A stretch of DNA of 64,000 bases from DASQZT01 sp963728965 (GTDB lineage: Bacteria; Acidobacteriota; Terriglobia; Bryobacterales; Bryobacteraceae): positions 372,001 through 436,000 of the forward strand of contig CAVSMH010000008.1 in assembly GCA_963728965.1 (NCBI GenBank), in the 5' to 3' direction. Within the stretch, counting starts at the first letter, position 1. Every line of letters starts with the position of its first letter. Shown piece after piece: positions 59,668-64,000 of this stretch. The position numbers and the translations under genes are program-made. Under the pieces are notes generated by a model. The model saw nothing but the letters and a program-made list of their open reading frames with translations, did not search any database and was not told where the DNA came from.

Positions 59668-61440
59668 GTGAACAAACCAAAACGCGCCACCTCACCGAAT
59701 CCGGTGTGGATCCTCGCTGCCGCGATCGTTGCGCTGTATTTCGCACGCGAGATCTTCATCCCGCTGGCATTCGCATTGACCTTGTCGCTGCTGCTGATTC
59801 CCGCCATCGGGGCGTTGGAGCGGCTGCACATCGCGCGCGTGCCGGCGGTGATGTTCGCGCTCGCCATGGTGCTGGCCATTGTGGCAGGGATCACTTGGGT
59901 GCTGGCCGGCCAGCTTGTCGATGTAGCCAGCGAGTTGCCCAAATACCGCCAGAATATCCGCGCCAAAATCGACGCCATGCGTGCGCCCGGGAAAGGGCCG
60001 CTGGCCCGCGCCGCGGAGAGCGTGGGCGAAATCGCGGCTGAACTCTCCGGCCCGCAACCCCAACCGGACTTGACGCGCGGCACCCGAAAACCGATGCCCG
60101 TCACGGTGGTGGAGAGCAACGGCGGAAGGCTTCGCTATCTCCGCGATTCGGTGCTCCAGTCCTTTCCGGTGCTGGGGGCGGCGTTGATCGTCCTGATCTT
60201 CACGGCGTTCATGCTCATCAAGCGGGAAGATCTGCGCAACCGCGTGCTTCGCCTGGTCGGCCTGAGCCAGCTCAATGTCATGACCCAGGCTCTCGACGAA
60301 GCCACCCAGCGCGTCAGCCGTTACCTGCTGTTGCAGCTTTTGGTGAACAGTTGTTTCGGAGCCATGTTCGGGCTGGGGCTGGCTGCCATCGGTGTGCCCT
60401 ATGCCGCGTTGTGGGGCATCACGGCGGTCCTGCTGCGCTTCGTGCCCTATTTGGGCACACCGATTGCCGCACTCCTGCCGCTGGCCCTTTCCCTGGCAGT
60501 TTTTACCGGCTGGACCAAGCCACTGCTGGTGGTCGGGCTGTTCCTCGCGCTCGAGATCGGCACAGCGAACGCCATCGAGCCGCTCTTGTACGCCGCCCAC
60601 ACCGGCGTCTCCTCGTTGGCGATTCTCGTCGCCGCGGTCTTCTGGGCGATGCTCTGGGGCCCTGCCGGGCTGATACTCTCCACGCCGCTCACCGTTTGTG
60701 TGGTGGTGCTGGGCCGCTATGTGCCGCAGCTTTCGTTCCTGCACATTCTGCTGGGCGACGAGGAGGTGCTGGCGGCCGAAGCGCAGTTCTACCAGCGCCT
60801 GCTCGCTATGGATCAGGCCGAGGCCCGCGCCGTGGCCGACGTGTTCCTCAAGGGACGCTCGCTCGTGGAACTCTACGATACCGTCGTCATCCCGGCCCTC
60901 TCCATGGCCGAGCAGGATCGCCATAAAGGCGCGCTCGATCCCGCTCGCGAGGAGTTCCTCTTGTTGAGCATCAGCGAGATGGTGGCGGAATTTTCGGTAT
61001 TGGCCGGCGCACGCAACGGCCGCTCCGTCGGACGCGTGCTGTGCGTCCCGGCCGGCGACGCTGCCGATGAGGTCACCGCCGCCATGCTCGCCCAAGTCCT
61101 GCCCCAGGCGGGTGTAGCGGTGGTTACGCTGCCTGCGGCCGAATCGTTCCATGACCTGCTTTTGGTCCTGCATCCCCAGCCCGAAGATATTATCTGCGTG
61201 TCCGCGCTTCCTCCCTTCGCGTTCGCCAACGCCCGCACCGTATGCCGGCAGATCCGCACCGGTTTCCCGGAGGTCAACCTGGTGGTGGGGATTTGGGGAT
61301 TTTCGGGCAGCCCCGTCGAAGTCCTGGCACGCTTTGAACGCCCCGTTCCGAATCATGCCGTCGTCAGCCTCGCCGGTATGCTGGAGCTGCTTGGAGCGAA
61401 CCCCACCGCCTCGCAACCCGTCGAAGCGCCGGCGCACTAA
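59668..61440 (+). CDS. AI-2E/PerM family permease with large cytoplasmic C-terminal domain
   Basis: 590 aa from GTG 59668. Residues 1-370 are an AI-2E family permease with about eight helices and the family signature around YAALWGITAVLLRFVPYLGTP and NAIEPLLYAAHTGVSSLAILVAAVF. A further 220 residues follow, beginning LHILLGDEEVLAAEAQFYQRLL. They end in a Rossmann-like fold (VLCVPAGDAADEVTAAMLAQ, EDIICVSALPPFAFANART) that resembles B12-binding-like domains but lacks the DxHxxG cobalamin motif. It probably gates or senses in the cytoplasm. The substrate is unknown. Confidence 0.85.
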   Translation: MNKPKRATSPNPVWILAAAIVALYFAREIFIPLAFALTLSLLLIPAIGALERLHIARVPAVMFALAMVLAIVAGITWVLAGQLVDVASELPKYRQNIRAKIDAMRAPGKGPLARAAESVGEIAAELSGPQPQPDLTRGTRKPMPVTVVESNGGRLRYLRDSVLQSFPVLGAALIVLIFTAFMLIKREDLRNRVLRLVGLSQLNVMTQALDEATQRVSRYLLLQLLVNSCFGAMFGLGLAAIGVPYAALWGITAVLLRFVPYLGTPIAALLPLALSLAVFTGWTKPLLVVGLFLALEIGTANAIEPLLYAAHTGVSSLAILVAAVFWAMLWGPAGLILSTPLTVCVVVLGRYVPQLSFLHILLGDEEVLAAEAQFYQRLLAMDQAEARAVADVFLKGRSLVELYDTVVIPALSMAEQDRHKGALDPAREEFLLLSISEMVAEFSVLAGARNGRSVGRVLCVPAGDAADEVTAAMLAQVLPQAGVAVVTLPAAESFHDLLLVLHPQPEDIICVSALPPFAFANARTVCRQIRTGFPEVNLVVGIWGFSGSPVEVLARFERPVPNHAVVSLAGMLELLGANPTASQPVEAPAH

Positions 61441-61585
61441 GTGTGCGCGGAGAACCATGGCGTGGCGCTCCGGAGCTTAGTCTGGTAAGCCCGCACCGAT
61501 CCGCCCTTGCCCTTTGTTCGCAACCGAACGGGGCGCCGGCGCGATCTCTCCCGTTCCGCGGGTCCAGCCGGTAGACTGAGGGAAA

Positions 61586-63157
61586 ATGGATGAGCGCGAT
61601 GCGGAGACAGCGCGCGCGGCGGTCGAGCTCGAGGGGCGTTGTGGTGCGCTCATCGAGGCGGCGCCCGATGGCATCGTAAACATGGACGCCTGCAGGGGCA
61701 TCCTTTTTGCGAATAGTGCCGCCGCCCGGATGTTCGGATACACTCCCGAAGAGCTGATCGGCTTCGATGCCATCGCACTGCTGCCTGAGCGGATTCGCGC
61801 CTATCACGAATCAGCCGTCCACCGTTATCTGGAAAGCGGCCCCCGGCAACTTGCTTCGCAGCCGATTCGCCTTTCCGGCCAGCACCGGGCCGGATACGAG
61901 TTTCCGATCGAGGTTTCGTTGGCCGACTATCAACGCGGAGAGCGCCGCCTGTTCGTTGGAGTGATCCGCGACATCACGGCACGCAAGTGGCTTGACGACG
62001 CCATGCGCGAAACGGCCAAACTCGAAAGCCTGGGCGTGCTCGCCGGAGGCATTGCCCATGACTTTAACAACCTGCTCACCGGTATTCTTGGAAACGTCGG
62101 GCTGGCGCTCGAAATGGTCGGCGATGCGCATCATGCCGGCGCCATGCTGCGCGACGCCATCCGAGCCAGTGAGCGGGCCGCCGACCTGACCAAACAACTG
62201 CTTGCCTATGCCGGGAAGGGCCGTTTCGTGATCGAACCCACCGATCTGTCTGCGCTGGTGAGGGAAATCAGCACCCTGATCCGAAGCTCGATTCCCAAAC
62301 ACGTAACCCTGCGCCTGGACCTTCAAGCGTCGCTGCCGCCGGTGGAGGCCGACGTGGCGCAGTTACAGCAACTGATCATGAACCTGGTGATCAATGGCGC
62401 CGAGGCGATTCCCGAAAACCGCCAGGGGACGGTCCTGGTGGTGATTCGGGCGCTCGAAATCGACGATACCTACCTGGCCGCGCTTGGTGCCGTGGGGATT
62501 GCCCCCGGTCTCTACGTGAGCATCAGTGTTCAGGATAACGGCGTGGGAATGGATGAAGTCACCCTGACCAGGATCTTCGATCCGTTTTTCACCACGAAGT
62601 TCACCGGTCGCGGGTTGGGACTGGCCGCGGCGGGAGGCATTGTTCGCGGCCATCGGGGTGCCATGCGCGTCTTCAGCAGTCCCGGGCAGGGCACCACCTT
62701 CCGGGTGCTCCTGCCGGCCGCTACGGCGGCCCACAATCGCCGGGTGGAATGCGATCCCCCGTCAAGCCTGGAAGGTCGCGGGACGGTGCTCGTCATCGAC
62801 GATGAAGCCATCGTCAGGAAAATTGCGTCCACCATTCTGGAGCGATACGGCTACACGGTGATCACCGCCGAGGACGGCCAGGAAGGCATCGAGCGCTTCC
62901 GCGAGATGCATTCGCAATTGAAAATGGTCATCCTCGACATGACCATGCCTGTCATCAGCGGCGACGAGGCGCTGCCGTTGATTCGCTCCGTCGATCCGCG
63001 TGTGCCGGTCGTATTGAGCAGCGGCTACAATGAGGCCGAAGCGGCCCGCCGATTCGCCGGCAAAGGCCTGGCGGCCTTCCTTCAAAAGCCGTACACCGCC
63101 GCCGCCCTGGCCGCCACCGTCCGCAGCATTCTGGGAGACGCCGGGAAAGAGCCGTAG
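61586..63157 (+). CDS. PAS-histidine kinase-receiver hybrid
   Basis: 523 aa. PAS about 18-130 (APDGIVNMDACRGILFANSAAA). Dimerisation/phosphoacceptor H158 in GGIAHDFNNLLTG. HATPase with N-box region LIMNLVINGAEAIPEN, DNGVGMDE, FFTTKFTGRGLGLAAAGGI. A C-terminal receiver has VIDDE, phosphoacceptor D451 (VILDMTMP), and the KPY lysine. No membrane segment, so a soluble sensor. It converges with the MEDS gene; the receiver may pass phosphate to an unseen partner. Confidence 0.95.
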   Translation: MDERDAETARAAVELEGRCGALIEAAPDGIVNMDACRGILFANSAAARMFGYTPEELIGFDAIALLPERIRAYHESAVHRYLESGPRQLASQPIRLSGQHRAGYEFPIEVSLADYQRGERRLFVGVIRDITARKWLDDAMRETAKLESLGVLAGGIAHDFNNLLTGILGNVGLALEMVGDAHHAGAMLRDAIRASERAADLTKQLLAYAGKGRFVIEPTDLSALVREISTLIRSSIPKHVTLRLDLQASLPPVEADVAQLQQLIMNLVINGAEAIPENRQGTVLVVIRALEIDDTYLAALGAVGIAPGLYVSISVQDNGVGMDEVTLTRIFDPFFTTKFTGRGLGLAAAGGIVRGHRGAMRVFSSPGQGTTFRVLLPAATAAHNRRVECDPPSSLEGRGTVLVIDDEAIVRKIASTILERYGYTVITAEDGQEGIERFREMHSQLKMVILDMTMPVISGDEALPLIRSVDPRVPVVLSSGYNEAEAARRFAGKGLAAFLQKPYTAAALAATVRSILGDAGKEP

Positions 63158-63168
63158 GCTCCCAGGGC

Positions 63169-63999
63169 TTACTGCCCCACTCGCATCGATACCGGGACCC
63201 CAAAACCCGGACCCTGCGAGGCTTCGTAGTAGCCGCGGGCGCGAGCCAGAACGGTGTCGGCGTGGCTGGGAAGATGCCTGCGAAGCCACAGAATCGCGTC
63301 TTCCGCCTCTGGGACGACGGTGCCCGGGGTGCGAACAGCGGACCGCATCGACTGGCGCAAAGTGTCAGCGCCGGCGCCGAACACATCGTCCAGGGCCTGC
63401 GCCAGAGCCTCTCCCAAGTCCCCGTTGGGACCGGTCGGCAGCACGTGGGTGTGCGCCTGGAGCACCTCATGAACCTGCTCTCCGTCAAACTCGTTGGTGA
63501 AAATGTCCACCGGGTACGCACAAAACAGCTTCATCCTGCCGCGCTGAAGCACCTCGTTCCAGTATTCCTCCAGGCGAATCGCGGCCCCATTCCGGCCCTC
63601 TTCCCAGAGCACGCCCACCATCTCGCCATATATGCAGATGCCCGCCCCCGCCGCCCGGGGCCGCATCGTCCCGATCGCTTCTTCCATTGTTCTGTGAAAA
63701 CATGCGCGGTCGGGTTGGCCGTCCACCATGAACCGATGCAGCAGCGCGTGCGCATCCAACATGGCGAGTTGGCCTTCCCGCAGCGCTACCGCTACCTCTG
63801 CGCCCAGCCGTTCCAGGTGCAGGGACAGGCTCTCGCGGCGCACCTGCGTTGCAACCACCAAAAGGCCGTCGCCCCGCAGGAGTCCGTCCCAAAGAAAACT
63901 CGCGACATTCCGGTTCAGCAGCGGCTCATCGGCTTTGTAGAACTGGACCAGGTGCGAGTGAACGCTGACCTGAAACAATCCTTCTCGTGTTTCAACCAA
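63169..63999 (-). CDS. MEDS-domain sensor protein, possibly truncated by the window edge
   Basis: 276 aa visible from TTG 63999 at the window edge; the frame may continue beyond. It matches the MEDS (methanogen/methylotroph DcmR sensory) domain: HSHLVQFYKADEPLLNRNVASFLWDGL, HRTMEEAIGTM, ICIYGEMVGVLWEEGR, AIRLEEYWNEVLQ, FCAYPVDIF. MEDS domains bind hydrocarbon-derived ligands or act as signal input for kinases and regulators. The C-terminal 90 residues are helical. It is convergent with the hybrid kinase, suggesting a shared signalling role. Confidence 0.75.
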   Translation of the reverse strand: MVETREGLFQVSVHSHLVQFYKADEPLLNRNVASFLWDGLLRGDGLLVVATQVRRESLSLHLERLGAEVAVALREGQLAMLDAHALLHRFMVDGQPDRACFHRTMEEAIGTMRPRAAGAGICIYGEMVGVLWEEGRNGAAIRLEEYWNEVLQRGRMKLFCAYPVDIFTNEFDGEQVHEVLQAHTHVLPTGPNGDLGEALAQALDDVFGAGADTLRQSMRSAVRTPGTVVPEAEDAILWLRRHLPSHADTVLARARGYYEASQGPGFGVPVSMRVGQ

Positions 64000-64000
64000 T

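Noticed and set aside
1..64000. CRISPR arrays, insertion sequences, rRNA genes
   Set aside because: No regularly spaced repeats, no transposase genes and no rRNA-like segments were seen; the only element-like region is at tRNA-Arg.

Overview
This is a 64 kb, GC-rich, densely coding chromosomal window. It looks like a soil Acidobacteriota, most plausibly a Solibacter/Bryobacterales-type genome. That placement is inferred from gene content: FecR-like, PEGA-like, LssY_C, PEP-CTERM, BNR-propeller and PQQ-propeller secreted proteins, many SpoIIE-type phosphatases and hybrid kinases, and a fused ferritin/VIT1 iron transporter. No rRNA or database search was available. Genes lie on both strands, often with 1-4 bp start/stop overlaps.

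Layout. 0.5-8.6 kb: a LarA-like (DUF2088) Tat protein, secreted proteins, a divergent pirin/MarR pair sharing a perfect operator palindrome, an MBL hydrolase and two small secreted proteins. 8.5-14.3 kb: a glycosyltransferase, a six-hairpin-fold protein, an anion permease, and a sugar/DMT-type permease with a mutarotase-like partner. 14.4-17.6 kb: a cold-shock gene behind a 5' terminator, infA, and a Clp-type AAA+ ATPase fused to a receiver domain, followed by a receiver-like/DUF3052-like protein. 17.6-18.6 kb: a tRNA-Arg(TCG) gene whose 3' half is duplicated perfectly (48 bp) 882 bp away. These repeats bracket a decayed integrated element carrying a HEPN-like gene broken by an in-frame TAA. 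18.6-30 kb: FAH-family enzyme, YihY protein, a chemoreceptor with a CheW-CZB-CheW coupler, the ileS-lspA-lgt operon, a receiver-SpoIIE phosphatase and a beta-propeller protein. 30-45.6 kb: an orphan Flp-like pilin, a PEP-CTERM protein, an orphan polysaccharide-export permease, M23 peptidase, DnaC-like ATPase, a GH-like secreted protein, MbfA-type iron transporter, macrodomain and TIM-barrel proteins, an LssY_C protein and an APC permease. 45.8-51.4 kb: FHA-GAF-SpoIIE phosphatase, YkgJ-type protein and a large BNR lipoprotein.

51.4-58.4 kb holds a complete-looking histidine operon, hisI-G-D-C-(HAD phosphatase)-B-H-F-A. It is preceded by a textbook attenuator: a 14-residue leader peptide with five consecutive His codons, and three mutually exclusive GC stems ending in a U-run. 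The leader ATG sits 8 nt after an extended -10 element, so it may be leaderless. hisE is not in the operon. The HAD gene next to hisB is the natural candidate for histidinol-phosphate phosphatase. 58.4-64 kb: a radical-SAM/SPASM enzyme, an AI-2E family permease with a large cytoplasmic extension, a PAS-kinase-receiver hybrid and a MEDS-domain sensor that reaches the right edge.

The strongest candidates for something new are the his attenuator, the receiver-fused Clp-like unfoldase, and the tRNA-Arg remnant element with its interrupted HEPN-like gene. All functions are read from sequence motifs alone.
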